From positions 1-64,000 of the forward strand of contig NZ_AZDI01000009.1 in assembly GCF_001434695.1 (NCBI RefSeq): a DNA stretch of 64,000 nt. Direction: 5' to 3'. This document shows, piece by piece, positions 14,255-24,006 of the stretch. The notes beneath the pieces were generated by a model that was not told where the DNA came from, made no database searches, and worked only from the letters and a program-made list of their open reading frames with translations. The translations under genes were made by a program, and so were the position numbers. Each line of letters opens with the position of its first letter. Within the stretch, counting starts at the first letter, position 1. The stretch comes from Dellaglioa algida DSM 15638. Its GTDB lineage: Bacteria > Bacillota > Bacilli > Lactobacillales > Lactobacillaceae.

Positions 14255-16287
14255 AACCATTGGCAAATATCGTTTTAAAAAGTGTTCGACGAAGTTTTTG
14301 GGATTATTTAATTTATGTAATCGCCAGTTCAATTGCCGTTACTGTGTATTTTTCCTTCTTATCAATGTCTTTTAATAAAGAATTAACACAAAATTCACGC
14401 GTAGAATTACCAATATCTGTGACGTTACAAATTAGTAGCTTCTTAATTTTAATTTTTATTGCTTGTTTTATGATGTATACCAATCTTTTTGTGGCCAAAC
14501 GACGAGAAAAGGAAATTGCCGTTTATCATCTTCTTGGAGTTAAGAAGAGTCAGATTGCTGCGATGTTGTTCGTTGAAAATTTGATTCTGGGTAATATTGC
14601 ATTGATGATAGGTTTAGCCGTTGGTGCACTTTTCTCTAAATTATTTGCAATGATCCTACTGAGGGCTATGGTGATCACGGCGGATACAAATATTATCGTA
14701 TCTTGGCGGAGTTTAATTAATACCGTCTTAATCTTTAATGTCATCTTTTTAGTGATGTCTGTTATTAATTCGAGTATTATCTACCGGAAACAGTTAATTT
14801 CATTATTTACACACAATGATGGTGCTAGTAATGAACATTTCGGATCATTTAAACGTCTTCTAGCCATCGTTAGTCTTTTTCTAATTGGAGTTCCCTTATA
14901 CTTAGCAGTTAATTTTGAAGAGCTCGGACCTATTTTTAATATTTGGCTACGTAGAAATGATTATTTGTTGGTCATTGTTATGATTGCAGTGATGATTATT
15001 TTAGGAACCCTCTTGGTCTTCTATTGTTTGATACCTATTCTGTTAAGATTGATGCAAAAGTGGCACCATTTTATGTATCGAGGGGGGAGATTACTCGCTT
15101 TTTCTAATTTGAAAGGTAATCTGAGACAAAATGCGGTGATGTTGAGCTTGATGACCTTGTTAATTATGTTTTCATTGTCTGCGTTTATTGGGATGGCTAC
15201 ATTATATTCGTATGCGCAAAAGACGATTGATCAGGTTGCACCGGCTCACTTCATAACGGATAATTATCATTTGGCAACCGTTAAAAAAGTGTTAAAAGAA
15301 AATCAGTTAGAGATAAAGCAGCAGGTTACCGGACATTTTAAAATTATACCAATGCGGACGAGCGTTCAATTAAATCAAAAAAATAGCAGTAAACCAAAAA
15401 TTACCCCAATAACAATTATGTCAGAATCTGATTATAATCGTGCTCGTAGAATTCAAGATGGATTAGAATCCATTAAAATTAAGTCAGATGAGTCAATAAT
15501 GATTTTACATAAGCTAGCGAGATATCAAATTGACGGCGAAAAACAGTTGATTCATTTTGATCAAGAATCATTGAATCAGTTAAAAATACAAAAATATCAG
15601 AGTATCTTTCCGTATGGTGAAACCCATTATGTTAAAAATTTGATGATTGTTGATGATAAGGTATATAACGGCGTTAAAAGTGATACGCGATATAATCTAA
15701 CAGCCATTGATATTAAAAAGTATCAAGCATTTGCACAAAGCGAAAATGATTTTGGACATAAACTTGATGATCAGGCAAAAGAACAAACCTATTTGCAGTT
15801 AACTGGAACTTCTCTGGAAAATACACACTATAATTTTTCCGCTCAATCCAAGTCCCGTTACCATTACCAAAACGTAGGCGTTAGGAAACAAGTTGCAAAA
15901 AACGTCACTCAATTAACGGGCTTTTTTATATATGTAACTTGTTTTATCAGTATTATCTTAGTAGTCGCAACTTGTAGTATTATGATGTTGCAACAAATGG
16001 TAGATCTTAGACAAAATCAGAAAACGTATTCGTTGATGCAGAGTTTAGGCGTAACCAATAAGGAGATTCGACGTATCGTTTATCAGCAGACGGCTGGACT
16101 ATTTCTAATTCCAGTTATTTTAGGGTCAATCGAAGCGTTGTTCACCTTTAATATTTATGTGGCCTTATTTGATTTACCAAATATCAATGTCATTATATTT
16201 TTCTGGGGAACCTTCTATGCGATGTACTACGGATTATTTTTGATCACTGCGCACGTTTTGAACCGAATTATTAATAATAGAAACTAA
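14251..16287 (+). CDS. BceB-like FtsX-family permease
   Basis: A 678-residue permease with about ten membrane helices: one at the N-terminus, a block up to residue 330, a large extracellular domain at about 350-550, and three helices at the C-terminus. This is the BceB layout, and the large external domain binds the peptide-lipid II complex in characterised members. It forms a complex with the ATPase gene before it and, by analogy, signals through the BceS-like kinase encoded divergently. Length is normal and the frame is intact. Confidence 0.94.
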   Translation: MKPLANIVLKSVRRSFWDYLIYVIASSIAVTVYFSFLSMSFNKELTQNSRVELPISVTLQISSFLILIFIACFMMYTNLFVAKRREKEIAVYHLLGVKKSQIAAMLFVENLILGNIALMIGLAVGALFSKLFAMILLRAMVITADTNIIVSWRSLINTVLIFNVIFLVMSVINSSIIYRKQLISLFTHNDGASNEHFGSFKRLLAIVSLFLIGVPLYLAVNFEELGPIFNIWLRRNDYLLVIVMIAVMIILGTLLVFYCLIPILLRLMQKWHHFMYRGGRLLAFSNLKGNLRQNAVMLSLMTLLIMFSLSAFIGMATLYSYAQKTIDQVAPAHFITDNYHLATVKKVLKENQLEIKQQVTGHFKIIPMRTSVQLNQKNSSKPKITPITIMSESDYNRARRIQDGLESIKIKSDESIMILHKLARYQIDGEKQLIHFDQESLNQLKIQKYQSIFPYGETHYVKNLMIVDDKVYNGVKSDTRYNLTAIDIKKYQAFAQSENDFGHKLDDQAKEQTYLQLTGTSLENTHYNFSAQSKSRYHYQNVGVRKQVAKNVTQLTGFFIYVTCFISIILVVATCSIMMLQQMVDLRQNQKTYSLMQSLGVTNKEIRRIVYQQTAGLFLIPVILGSIEALFTFNIYVALFDLPNINVIIFFWGTFYAMYYGLFLITAHVLNRIINNRN

Positions 16288-16289
16288 AA

Positions 16290-16324
16290 AAAGGTTAAGC
16301 ACTTAAAAAAGTAACTTAACCTTT
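16290..16324. terminator. Bidirectional terminator after bceB
   Basis: A stem AAAGGTTAAG/CTTAACCTTT (16290-16299 with 16315-16324) with A-rich and T-rich flanks lies between convergent genes and overlaps the stop of the minus-strand gene. Confidence 0.75.
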
Positions 16325-16825
16325 AATATTTATGAATTCATTAACTGTATACAATGCATCCACAGGGGTGACTTGAAATTCACTTTCGTAATACTTCAGT
16401 TGTTCGTAATCTGAACTTTTACGCCAATTGGCAAAGTCAGATTGTTGTTTCCAGATGGTTAAAAAAACGTAATTGTAACCTTTAGACAACGATTGTAAGG
16501 TATAATAAGCAACCATTCCGTCAGGATTCTTTTGTTTACTGATGAAGCTTTGGACCTGAGCCAAGTATACCTTGCTCTCTTCGTCGCTTAATGTAATATA
16601 CTTAAAATGGTAGAATCCTTGCCAGGAATCTGCACCTACGTGATACCTAACACGGAAGTCTAATCCAGAATAGAAAATAGAATTATCATCGGATATGTCC
16701 AGCAGGTATGAATTATTATACTTAACAATAGGACTTAGCATAATAAAAGATCGTGATGAGTTATTTCTGACAATAGATTTTAAAAAATATTCTGCGCCTA
16801 GCGCTGTATTTATTCGATTTAACAA
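16316..16825 (-). CDS. HmoB/TRAP-like antibiotic-biosynthesis-monooxygenase fold protein
   Basis: A 169-residue protein with the shape of Bacillus HmoB. The N-terminal GAEYFLKSIVRNNSSRS corresponds to its GTADFLKTIV region. The C-terminal monooxygenase-fold domain contains the typical YVFLTIWKQQSDFANWRKS. HmoB-type proteins degrade heme; the staphylococcal relative is called TRAP. I choose the TTG at 16825 because GGAG lies 8 bases upstream and the length then matches the family. Longer frames would run into the divergent hydrolase gene. Heme cleavage is not shown by sequence. Confidence 0.75.
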   Translation of the reverse strand: MLNRINTALGAEYFLKSIVRNNSSRSFIMLSPIVKYNNSYLLDISDDNSIFYSGLDFRVRYHVGADSWQGFYHFKYITLSDEESKVYLAQVQSFISKQKNPDGMVAYYTLQSLSKGYNYVFLTIWKQQSDFANWRKSSDYEQLKYYESEFQVTPVDALYTVNEFINIKG

Positions 16826-16917
16826 AGATACATCTCCAATTTTCTTTAATTCATCACTAAGTATAGTCCAAAAAAATGGTATCCGAGACGCAAAAGCAAA
16901 GGGAAGGATAATTAAAA

Positions 16918-17655
16918 ATGAAGTTGACAATTTTAGGATTTTATGGCGGGTATCCAGCACATGAGATTGGAACCAGTTCTTACTTGATTCAAAGTAACGG
17001 ATTTAATTTATTATTAGATTGTGGTAGTGGGGCTATGCTCAGTTTAGAGCAGAAATTGAACCCCTTAAATCTAGATGCGGTTGTGTTATCACATTATCAC
17101 CAAGACCATATTGCAGACGTTGGTGTTCTACAATACGATTGGCAGATTAACGGGGATGAAGTTTCTAAGGCCTTACCTATTTACGGGCCTAAAATCGATC
17201 AAGAGGCATTTAGTAAGCTCACTTGGGCGGATGCTACGGTCGGAGTCGGTTATACAAATGGAGAAGTCGTAGAGATTGGGCCGTTTGTTTTTGAATTTAT
17301 AGAAACAATTCATCCAGTACCCGCGTATGCCATGAAAATCACGGAGAGTGCAACTGGTAAGGTATTTGTTTTTACGGCAGATACCGCCTATGACGAGAAA
17401 TTAAACACAATTAGCCAAAATGCAGATTTATTAATGACTGATACAAATTTCTTTAATGATAAAGTTGGTAAAAAATGGCATATGACGGCGGGTGAATCTG
17501 GAAGATTTGCACGGATTAATCATGTTAAAAGGTTGCTATTAACCCATTTACCGGCAATGGGGTCGCATGAATTATTAAAGCAACAAGCGGAGTTAGAAGC
17601 TGGTGAGGATGTGACTGTTTTACTTGCAGAGAAATATTTAAAAGTAATTTTGTAA
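16918..17655 (+). CDS. Metallo-beta-lactamase-fold hydrolase (YhfI-like)
   Basis: A 245-residue hydrolase with the two-metal motif SHYHQDHIAD (HxHxDH, about residues 58-65), further ligands in ETIHPVPAY and FTADTAYD, and a late LTHLPAMGSH. It is in the RNase Z-like branch and resembles the Bacillus YhfI group, but substrate and role are unknown. It is divergent from the HmoB-like gene, sharing a 92-base promoter region, and it ends at a strong terminator. Confidence 0.88.
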   Translation: MKLTILGFYGGYPAHEIGTSSYLIQSNGFNLLLDCGSGAMLSLEQKLNPLNLDAVVLSHYHQDHIADVGVLQYDWQINGDEVSKALPIYGPKIDQEAFSKLTWADATVGVGYTNGEVVEIGPFVFEFIETIHPVPAYAMKITESATGKVFVFTADTAYDEKLNTISQNADLLMTDTNFFNDKVGKKWHMTAGESGRFARINHVKRLLLTHLPAMGSHELLKQQAELEAGEDVTVLLAEKYLKVIL

Positions 17656-17659
17656 TCGA

Positions 17660-17700
17660 ATACATATTGTTAAATTATTTTAACAATATGTATTTTTTTT
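17660..17700 (+). terminator. Terminator after the hydrolase gene
   Basis: A perfect 15-bp stem (17660-17674 with 17679-17693, loop TTAT) is followed by a long T run. Confidence 0.9.
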
Positions 17701-18060
17701 TTATTGTTAATAAAAATACTGAATTAGCATGAACATGCGTTTCAAGCCGTCGTTACGTACTTTTAGTAAGTATAAAAGGATAATAACGCATGATTAATTA
17801 TTTAAGAAAATGTATATTATATTTTCTTAAATAATAATAACCATAAAATTTTTATGATAACGTTGTAAAACGATAAAAACCATTTATGGTATAAGTGTAA
17901 TAATATTTGTTTTAAATGAACAATTTAGATATAAATGTACGATTATCAATCGCGTTAATTAGTAAATTTTTTTAATAAAATGATAGTAATTTGCTGAATA
18001 ATAAGTTACAATAAGTTTATGGTAATCGATAATTTTTTTTATTAAAAGGAGAGAGAGCAT
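17701..18060 (+). other. Structured gene-free region before spx
   Basis: No ORF is supportable here. A perfect 15-bp AT-rich inverted repeat (17797-17811 with 17821-17835) is followed by an ACCATAAA/TTTATGGT pair (17840-17847 with 17883-17890). These could be a long spx leader, an RNA or a relic. The spx Shine-Dalgarno AAAAGGAG is at its end. Confidence 0.5.
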
Positions 18061-18459
18061 ATGGTAACCTTATACACTTCACCAAGTTGTACATCATGTC
18101 GAAAAGCACGTGCATGGCTTAAGGAAAATAATATTCCATTCCAAGAACGTAACATTTTTTCTGAGCCTCTCAACATTGATGAAATTAAAACAATTTTGCA
18201 AATGACTGAAAATGGAACAGAAGAAGTTATTTCAAAACGATCAAAAGTCTACCAAGAATTAGATATGGACTTAGATGATCTACCACTTCAACAATTATTT
18301 TTATTAATTCAAGAGAATCCCGGCTTATTACGTCGTCCAATTATTTTGGATGAAAAACGTCTACAAGTTGGCTACAATGAAGATGAAATTCGTCGTTTCT
18401 TACCAAGAGATGTGCGAGCTTTAGAATTACAAAAGGCACAGTTACTTGCTGGATTTTAA
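18061..18459 (+). CDS. spx: Transcriptional regulator Spx
   Basis: A 132-residue ArsC-fold protein that binds the alpha subunit of RNA polymerase and redirects transcription under disulfide stress. The redox switch CTSC is at residues 10-13, and the [13 protein letters not shown] and [11 protein letters not shown] segments are typical. Its turnover uses ClpXP with the YjbH adaptor, and a yjbH gene lies 4 kb downstream in this window. A strong AAAAGGAGAG site precedes the ATG. Confidence 0.97.
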   Translation: MVTLYTSPSCTSCRKARAWLKENNIPFQERNIFSEPLNIDEIKTILQMTENGTEEVISKRSKVYQELDMDLDDLPLQQLFLLIQENPGLLRRPIILDEKRLQVGYNEDEIRRFLPRDVRALELQKAQLLAGF

Positions 18460-18514
18460 TTAAGTTAAAATTAAAAAACGTTAGAATATTAGCCTTTACT
18501 AGGGCAACATGTTA

Positions 18515-18546
18515 AAATTCAGGGATGAACATTCCTGGATTTTTTA
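18515..18546 (+). terminator. Terminator after spx
   Basis: An ATTCAGG/CCTGGAT stem with one G-U pair (around 18517-18523 and 18534-18540) is followed by TTTTT, between spx and mecA. Confidence 0.65.
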
Positions 18547-18622
18547 TTTAGGCTGAATTTCTTTACAAATGGTGAATATTAGCTAAAATTAAGATAGTTG
18601 TCAGAAAGATGGGTGATAAGCA

Positions 18623-19300
18623 ATGAAAATGGAAAAAATAAATGAAAATACGATTCGAGTTTTAGTGGAAGATGAAGATTTGTCTAAAAGGGGTATTACC
18701 GTTTTAGATTTATTGGGTAATAGAACTCAAATTGAAGACTTCTTTTATAGTATTTTACGCGAAGTAGATACAGAACACGAATTTGAAAATAATGAAGCAG
18801 TGACATTCCAAGTTTTACCTAATCGAGACGGGTTAGAGTTGTTTATTAGTCGTGGTAAGCCAGAAGATATCCAAAACCCTAAAGAAATAAATATCTCTGA
18901 TTTGTCGGAGGAAGACGATTTAGGCAGTTTCATAAAGGATAGACTATCTGAACTAGAAGATGCTGATGGCGAATTACAGAACACAGTCAAAGGAACGGGC
19001 TACCAAAAAGCGGCTCAAACGAGAACGTTTGAATTTGGAGATTTTGAAGATTTTATTCAACTCGCCAAAATTTTTAGACCAACGAGTACACAAAGTAATT
19101 TATTTAAGGTTCAAGATAAATATTTTTTAGAATTAATTTTTGATAAAGATAACACAACAAAAGAAACAATCGAAAATGATATCGCTGTCGCGTTAGAGTA
19201 TGCACAAGTTGTGCCTTCAACTGGGTCTTTTTTGGAAGAACGTGGGAAAAAGATCATGTCAGATGATGCACTTTCTGAAGCAAGAAAATACTTCAAATAA
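18623..19300 (+). CDS. mecA: Adaptor protein MecA
   Basis: A 225-residue ClpC adaptor that targets proteins such as ComK/ComX-type regulators for degradation. The N-terminal recognition domain (MKMEKINENTIRVLVEDEDL, with the IEDFFYSILREVD helix) and the C-terminal ClpC-binding domain (KYFLELIFD, then KKIMSDDALSEARKYF) are both present, joined by an acidic linker at about 95-130. It lies in the usual spx-mecA-coiA order and has its own terminator. Confidence 0.97.
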   Translation: MKMEKINENTIRVLVEDEDLSKRGITVLDLLGNRTQIEDFFYSILREVDTEHEFENNEAVTFQVLPNRDGLELFISRGKPEDIQNPKEINISDLSEEDDLGSFIKDRLSELEDADGELQNTVKGTGYQKAAQTRTFEFGDFEDFIQLAKIFRPTSTQSNLFKVQDKYFLELIFDKDNTTKETIENDIAVALEYAQVVPSTGSFLEERGKKIMSDDALSEARKYFK

Positions 19301-19338
19301 ACAAATTAACCTTTTATGGTTGGTTTGTTTATTTTTTT
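19299..19338 (+). terminator. Terminator after mecA
   Basis: A 13-bp stem with G-U pairs (19299-19311 with 19318-19330) overlaps the mecA stop region and is followed by ATTTTTTT. Confidence 0.85.
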
Positions 19339-19369
19339 GCGTATTTTAATTGTGATAAGGAGCAGTTAA

Positions 19370-20503
19370 ATGATATATGCAAAAATGGAACACCATGAAG
19401 AGCTAGTTTGCGCGACGGACTTCAAGCGAGGGCATAACTATTTTTGTCCCGGATGCAAAGAGCGCGTTACTTATAAAAATGGGCCCCAAAAGCAAGCCCA
19501 TTTTGCGCACTACAAAAAAACATGTCATTATTTTTCAGAAGGTGAAACTGACGCACACGTAATTGGTAAAAAATTAATAAAACTATGGGCGGAGAAAAGA
19601 CATAAACAAGCTAAGATTGAAGAATACTTACCGAAAATCAAGCAAAGACCGGACGTTTTAATTAATTTAAGGAACAGCCAATTAGTTGTAGAGTATCAAT
19701 GTAGTCCTTTATCGCTCGACTCTTTTCGTAAAAGAACCAAGGGGTATAAAGAGCACGGGTATAGAATTTTTTGGATATTAGGTAAACGACACATGTTAGG
19801 TCAAAGATTAACGCAGCAGCAAGCTATGTTTATAAACTTTCATAAAAATATTGGTTATTTCTTGGTTTATCTCGATGCGGAAAAGCAATGTTTAGTATTA
19901 AAGTATGAGCTGTGTTTTGAGAATTTGTATGGATTAAGGTATCGAACGGGGATATTTACTGATGCGACGGCCTTAATGTTGTTTATTAAGATAAATTCTA
20001 GAAACAGAAATTTGGCTTTAACACGAAGTGAACTAGCGGGGCAGTTAACAAAATTAGAGAAAAACTGCCATTATCTTAATCGATATTTAAAAAATCAAAT
20101 AGATTATTGTTATGCGCGACGCCAGCTTTTTATGGGATTCCCATTATGCTGTTTGAGTGAATCACGACTACCGCCTATTTATCAACATGAAGATATTTTT
20201 TGGAGAATTCGAGTTGTTCTGGAATTACAAGAAGTGATGGCAGATAGTATAACTAGAAGTGAGATTGAGTTAATGTTTATGAAACATCAAAAAATAACTA
20301 AAATGTTTTTTTAATTACCTTTTGTTAATCAGTTAGCACGGAAACAAGTTAATGATGCTTGTGTGAAAAGTCTGATTAAAAATCAAATTATAATGCCAAT
20401 TGATACAACGGGGAATTACGAGATATGTCGTAAAATTGAATGGGCGAACGATGCAACATTAAAAAAAGAAAAGTTATGCCGATCTTGTGCATTTAGTGAA
20501 TAG
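19370..20503 (+). pseudogene. coiA: Competence protein CoiA, interrupted by an in-frame stop
   Basis: CoiA is a competence-induced protein with a nuclease-like core that aids processing of incoming DNA. Visible are the N-terminal zinc-finger-like YFCPGCKERV with HFAHYKKTCHYF, and the PD-(D/E)xK-like pair KQRPDVLI and VVEYQCSP (residues 100-125). The frame stops at TAA 20312-20314 after 314 residues, directly after seven T. It then stays open in the same frame for 62 more codons to TAG at 20501-20503. This tail (QVNDACVKSLIKNQ, then YEICRK and CRSC) looks like the C-terminal small-helix part of longer CoiA proteins. The gene is either nonsense-mutated or naturally short, as the pneumococcal form is; I favour mutation. 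Confidence 0.75.
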
Positions 20504-20560
20504 TTTGATTAAAAATATGTTATCTTATAAGTGTAAATAAATGATATTTGGAGGGATTTT

Positions 20561-22381
20561 ATGACAATGGCTAAACAATTACCAAAACGTGAAGAAGTAC
20601 CGGAAAAATTAACGTGGGATGTCAAAAAAGTATATCGGTCGGACGCACTATTCGAAGAAGATTATAAGAAAATCGAAAAATCCGTGTTGACGATCTCGAA
20701 CCTCCAAGGAACATTAAGTCAAGACGATTCAGCACTCTTGATTGGATTGAAATCTATTTTTGGCCTTGAACGAATGCTCGAAAAAGTTTATGTATATGCT
20801 AATTTAAAGAATGATCAAGATACAGAAAATCCAACATATCAGGCTTTAAACGCTAGGGCCGGGTCATTGGCGGCTAAAGTTTCGGCAGCTGTTTCTTGGT
20901 TGGAACCTGAAATTATCGCGATGCCAAAGGCGACTTTGGATCAATTTATTGCTAATAACCAAGAGTTAAAAGGTTATCAGCATTTTTTTGATAGTTTATT
21001 AATGGAAAAGGCGCACGTTCTTTCTCATGCCGAAGAAACATTATTGGCCGGAGCTAGCGATATTTTTGGTGCGTCATCTAAAACATTTGAAATATTAAAT
21101 AATGCGGATTTGAAATTCCCAGTAGTCCAAGATGAACGTGGAAATGATGTCCAATTATCGCAAGGAATCTATGGTGTTCTTTTGGAGTCAACAGATAGAA
21201 GCGTGAGAGAACAAGCCTTTAAAAAACTGTACGAAGTTTATGGACAATTCCAGAATACATTAGCTTCTACGCTGTCAAGTCATGTAAAAGTTCATAATTA
21301 TAGTGCACAAATTAGACACTACGAAAATGCCCGGGATGCGTCATTATCAAATAATCAAATACCGGAAATTGTTTATAATACGTTGGTGGAGCAAGTAAAT
21401 AAACATTTACCCTTGTTACATCGTTATGTTACTTTACGAAAGAAAATATTAAATGTTGAAAAACTGCATTCATATGATTTGTATACACCAATGACCGGTG
21501 AACCGGCATTAAGTTACACCTATGATGAAGCAAAAGATGAAGCACTAAAAGCGTTACACGAAATGGGCCCTGATTATTTGAGCCATGTTCAACAAGCGTT
21601 TGATGACCGTTGGATTGATGTTGTCGAAAACCAAGGGAAACGAAGTGGTGCTTATTCATCTGGTATGTACGACACGGCCCCTTATATGTTATTAAATTGG
21701 CAGAATAACGTAAATAATTTGTACACACTTGTGCATGAAATGGGTCACAGTGTCCATAGCTACTACACACATCATAATCAACCATATTTATATGGTGATT
21801 ACCCAATCTTTTTGGCAGAGATTGCTTCAACAACTAATGAAAATACATTAACTCATTATTTATTAAAAACACAAACAGATCCTAAAGTAAGGGCATTCCT
21901 ACTTAATTATTATTTGGATGGCTTTAAGGGAACGGTTTTCCGTCAAACACAATTTGCGGAATTTGAACATTGGATTCACGAGGAAGACGCTGCTGGAAAT
22001 CCGTTAACGGCCGATAAACTGTCTAGCTACTATGCTGATTTAAATCAGAAATATTATGGTGATAGTTTAGAGCGTGATCCAGAAATCGCCATGGAATGGT
22101 CAAGAATCCCACATTTCTACTATAATTATTACGTTTATCAGTACGCAACGGGGTTTGCTGCGGCAACAACTTTATCCGAAGGGATAACGAGTGGTAAAAA
22201 AGATGCACTAGATCATTATTTAACCTATCTAAAAGCGGGGAGCTCAGATTTTCCAATTGATGTCATGAAAAAAGCAGGCGTTGATATGACCAAATCGGAA
22301 TATTTAGATAATGCTTTTTCTGTTTTTGAAATAAGATTGAATGAATTAGAAGCATTATTACCTGAAATACTAGCAAAATAA
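20561..22381 (+). CDS. pepF: Oligoendopeptidase F
   Basis: A 606-residue cytoplasmic zinc metallopeptidase of family M3B that cleaves peptides of about 7-17 residues. The zinc site HEMGH is near residue 391, followed by the downstream Glu in EIASTTNE. Length is normal. The gene lies between coiA and yjbH as in other lactobacilli, has a GGAGGG site and ends at a strong terminator. Confidence 0.97.
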   Translation: MTMAKQLPKREEVPEKLTWDVKKVYRSDALFEEDYKKIEKSVLTISNLQGTLSQDDSALLIGLKSIFGLERMLEKVYVYANLKNDQDTENPTYQALNARAGSLAAKVSAAVSWLEPEIIAMPKATLDQFIANNQELKGYQHFFDSLLMEKAHVLSHAEETLLAGASDIFGASSKTFEILNNADLKFPVVQDERGNDVQLSQGIYGVLLESTDRSVREQAFKKLYEVYGQFQNTLASTLSSHVKVHNYSAQIRHYENARDASLSNNQIPEIVYNTLVEQVNKHLPLLHRYVTLRKKILNVEKLHSYDLYTPMTGEPALSYTYDEAKDEALKALHEMGPDYLSHVQQAFDDRWIDVVENQGKRSGAYSSGMYDTAPYMLLNWQNNVNNLYTLVHEMGHSVHSYYTHHNQPYLYGDYPIFLAEIASTTNENTLTHYLLKTQTDPKVRAFLLNYYLDGFKGTVFRQTQFAEFEHWIHEEDAAGNPLTADKLSSYYADLNQKYYGDSLERDPEIAMEWSRIPHFYYNYYVYQYATGFAAATTLSEGITSGKKDALDHYLTYLKAGSSDFPIDVMKKAGVDMTKSEYLDNAFSVFEIRLNELEALLPEILAK

Positions 22382-22428
22382 AAGATACGCTCGTAATCTT
22401 AATAATAAGGTTACGAGCGTATCTTTTA
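22381..22428. terminator. Bidirectional terminator between pepF and yjbH
   Basis: A 20-bp stem with one G-U pair (22381-22400 with 22407-22426) between convergent genes, flanked by A-rich and T-rich sequence. Confidence 0.9.
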
Positions 22429-22430
22429 TT

Positions 22431-23063
22431 TTATAAAACGTATAATTGATTTTGTGGGTTGTTGGCAGTAGTAAAATCAGTTTGCTGTAAGACTTCTTGA
22501 CAATTAAAATCGCCGGCGCAAATCTTTGATAGATTGAGAAGATCAACATCTGGAAATGATATGCCGCAGTCAAGACCATCAATGTTATTGATCACAATCG
22601 TGGGATGTTCCGTAACATTCATGTCGTTAGCAATTTTTTGATCATTTTTAAATGATTTTTTTGCTAAATCAGAACGTCTGTCCTCAGTGAACATTTCTAA
22701 ATTAAGGCCGACACTCTTGGCAGCACGTTGAATGAGAGCTTCCGAATAACAGGCGCTGTCTTTAACTAAAGATTCCTGGATGGCCATTAAAAATGCGCGG
22801 CCGAGCTTTTTACCTTGAAAAAGGGCCGCTTTGTAATCTAAAGTAGCCTGATAAAGGGACGTAACCAATTCATTCCGAAGCGATAAATTGTGCGTATCAA
22901 GATTCTTTTCAATCATGATATCACTTATCATTTGCATATTTAAAATGGGCACAAATTGACAAGAAACTTTTTCTGATGAATTATCAATATAATTTAAAAC
23001 TTTTTGTTCAGACTTGAAACACTTAGTGCCTAATGGGTTGACAAATAAATAGATTTCTAGCAA
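22431..23063 (-). CDS. yjbH: YjbH-like Spx adaptor (DsbA-fold)
   Basis: A 210-residue DsbA/thioredoxin-fold protein of the YjbH group, which delivers Spx to ClpXP. The N-terminus LEIYLFVNPLGTKCF has one Cys in place of a CxxC pair. The HPTIVINN segment holds the cis-Pro region. The start is the TTG at 23063: TTGGAGG lies 7 bases upstream, and the family starts at this point. Upstream ATGs would give an unrelated basic extension. The gene is divergent from relQ. Confidence 0.88.
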   Translation of the reverse strand: MLEIYLFVNPLGTKCFKSEQKVLNYIDNSSEKVSCQFVPILNMQMISDIMIEKNLDTHNLSLRNELVTSLYQATLDYKAALFQGKKLGRAFLMAIQESLVKDSACYSEALIQRAAKSVGLNLEMFTEDRRSDLAKKSFKNDQKIANDMNVTEHPTIVINNIDGLDCGISFPDVDLLNLSKICAGDFNCQEVLQQTDFTTANNPQNQLYVL

Positions 23064-23326
23064 GAGTATTCCTCCAATTAATTGATTAGATTTAAAATCA
23101 TATATTGAGCGTGTGGGGTTTGATTTCATTTCTGTTTTAATAACTATTCTTACTTTACCAAATTTTATTTTTTTTTCAATCATTAACGCTTATTAATTAT
23201 CAAGATTTCTAAAAATGAGCTCATTATTCTCTAATTTTATGGATATTGAGAGACTAAATCGGATGTAATCGCTTGAGTTATGCTAAAATGAAATGAGTAA
23301 ATTGATTAAAAGAATAGAGTGATGAT

Positions 23327-23974
23327 ATGGTAGAAGACTGGAAATATTTCTTTAGACCTTATGAACAGGCAGTTTCAGAAATGAAAATTAAAATGCGTGG
23401 ATTACGAAAGCAGTTTACGGGTATTGGTCAACATTCACCAATTGAATTTGTAACGAGTCGTGTGAAGACAGTTGATAGTATCTTAGAGAAAATTGAGCGA
23501 CGTCAAATTTCAGAGGAACGACTGGAAACTGATATGCAAGATATTGCTGGCATTCGCATTATGTGTCAGTTTGTCGATGATATTTATCAAGTCGTTGATT
23601 TATTGCGCTCTCGAAACGACATGACCGTGGTAGAAGAACGTGATTATATTACGAATAAAAAAGCTAGTGGGTATCGATCATATCATATTGTGCTTAAATA
23701 TCCGGTACAAATGATAAACGGTGAAAAAAATGTACTTGTTGAAATTCAAATTCGAACATTAGCCATGAATTTTTGGGCAACTATCGAACATTCTTTGAAC
23801 TACAAGTATCAAGGCGAATTCCCTAGTCAGTTGAATGCACGATTAGAGCGAGCAGCGGAGGCCGCTTTTAAATTAGATACCGAAATGTCCGAAATTAGAG
23901 AAGAAATTCAAGAAGCTCAACACTTATTTTATGGTAAAGGCTTGAATAAAAATCAGTCTAAAGATGATAAATAA
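23327..23974 (+). CDS. relQ: Small alarmone synthetase RelQ
   Basis: A 215-residue (p)ppGpp synthetase without a hydrolase or regulatory domain. Substrate-binding segments include [35 protein letters not shown] and [19 protein letters not shown]. It is the first gene of a relQ-nadK-rluD-mgtE run, the standard Firmicutes order, which links alarmone, NADP and Mg2+ supply genes in one transcript. Confidence 0.96.
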   Translation: MVEDWKYFFRPYEQAVSEMKIKMRGLRKQFTGIGQHSPIEFVTSRVKTVDSILEKIERRQISEERLETDMQDIAGIRIMCQFVDDIYQVVDLLRSRNDMTVVEERDYITNKKASGYRSYHIVLKYPVQMINGEKNVLVEIQIRTLAMNFWATIEHSLNYKYQGEFPSQLNARLERAAEAAFKLDTEMSEIREEIQEAQHLFYGKGLNKNQSKDDK

Positions 23975-24006
23975 GTAGCAAGAGATATTTGGAAAAGAGG
24001 GTACAT

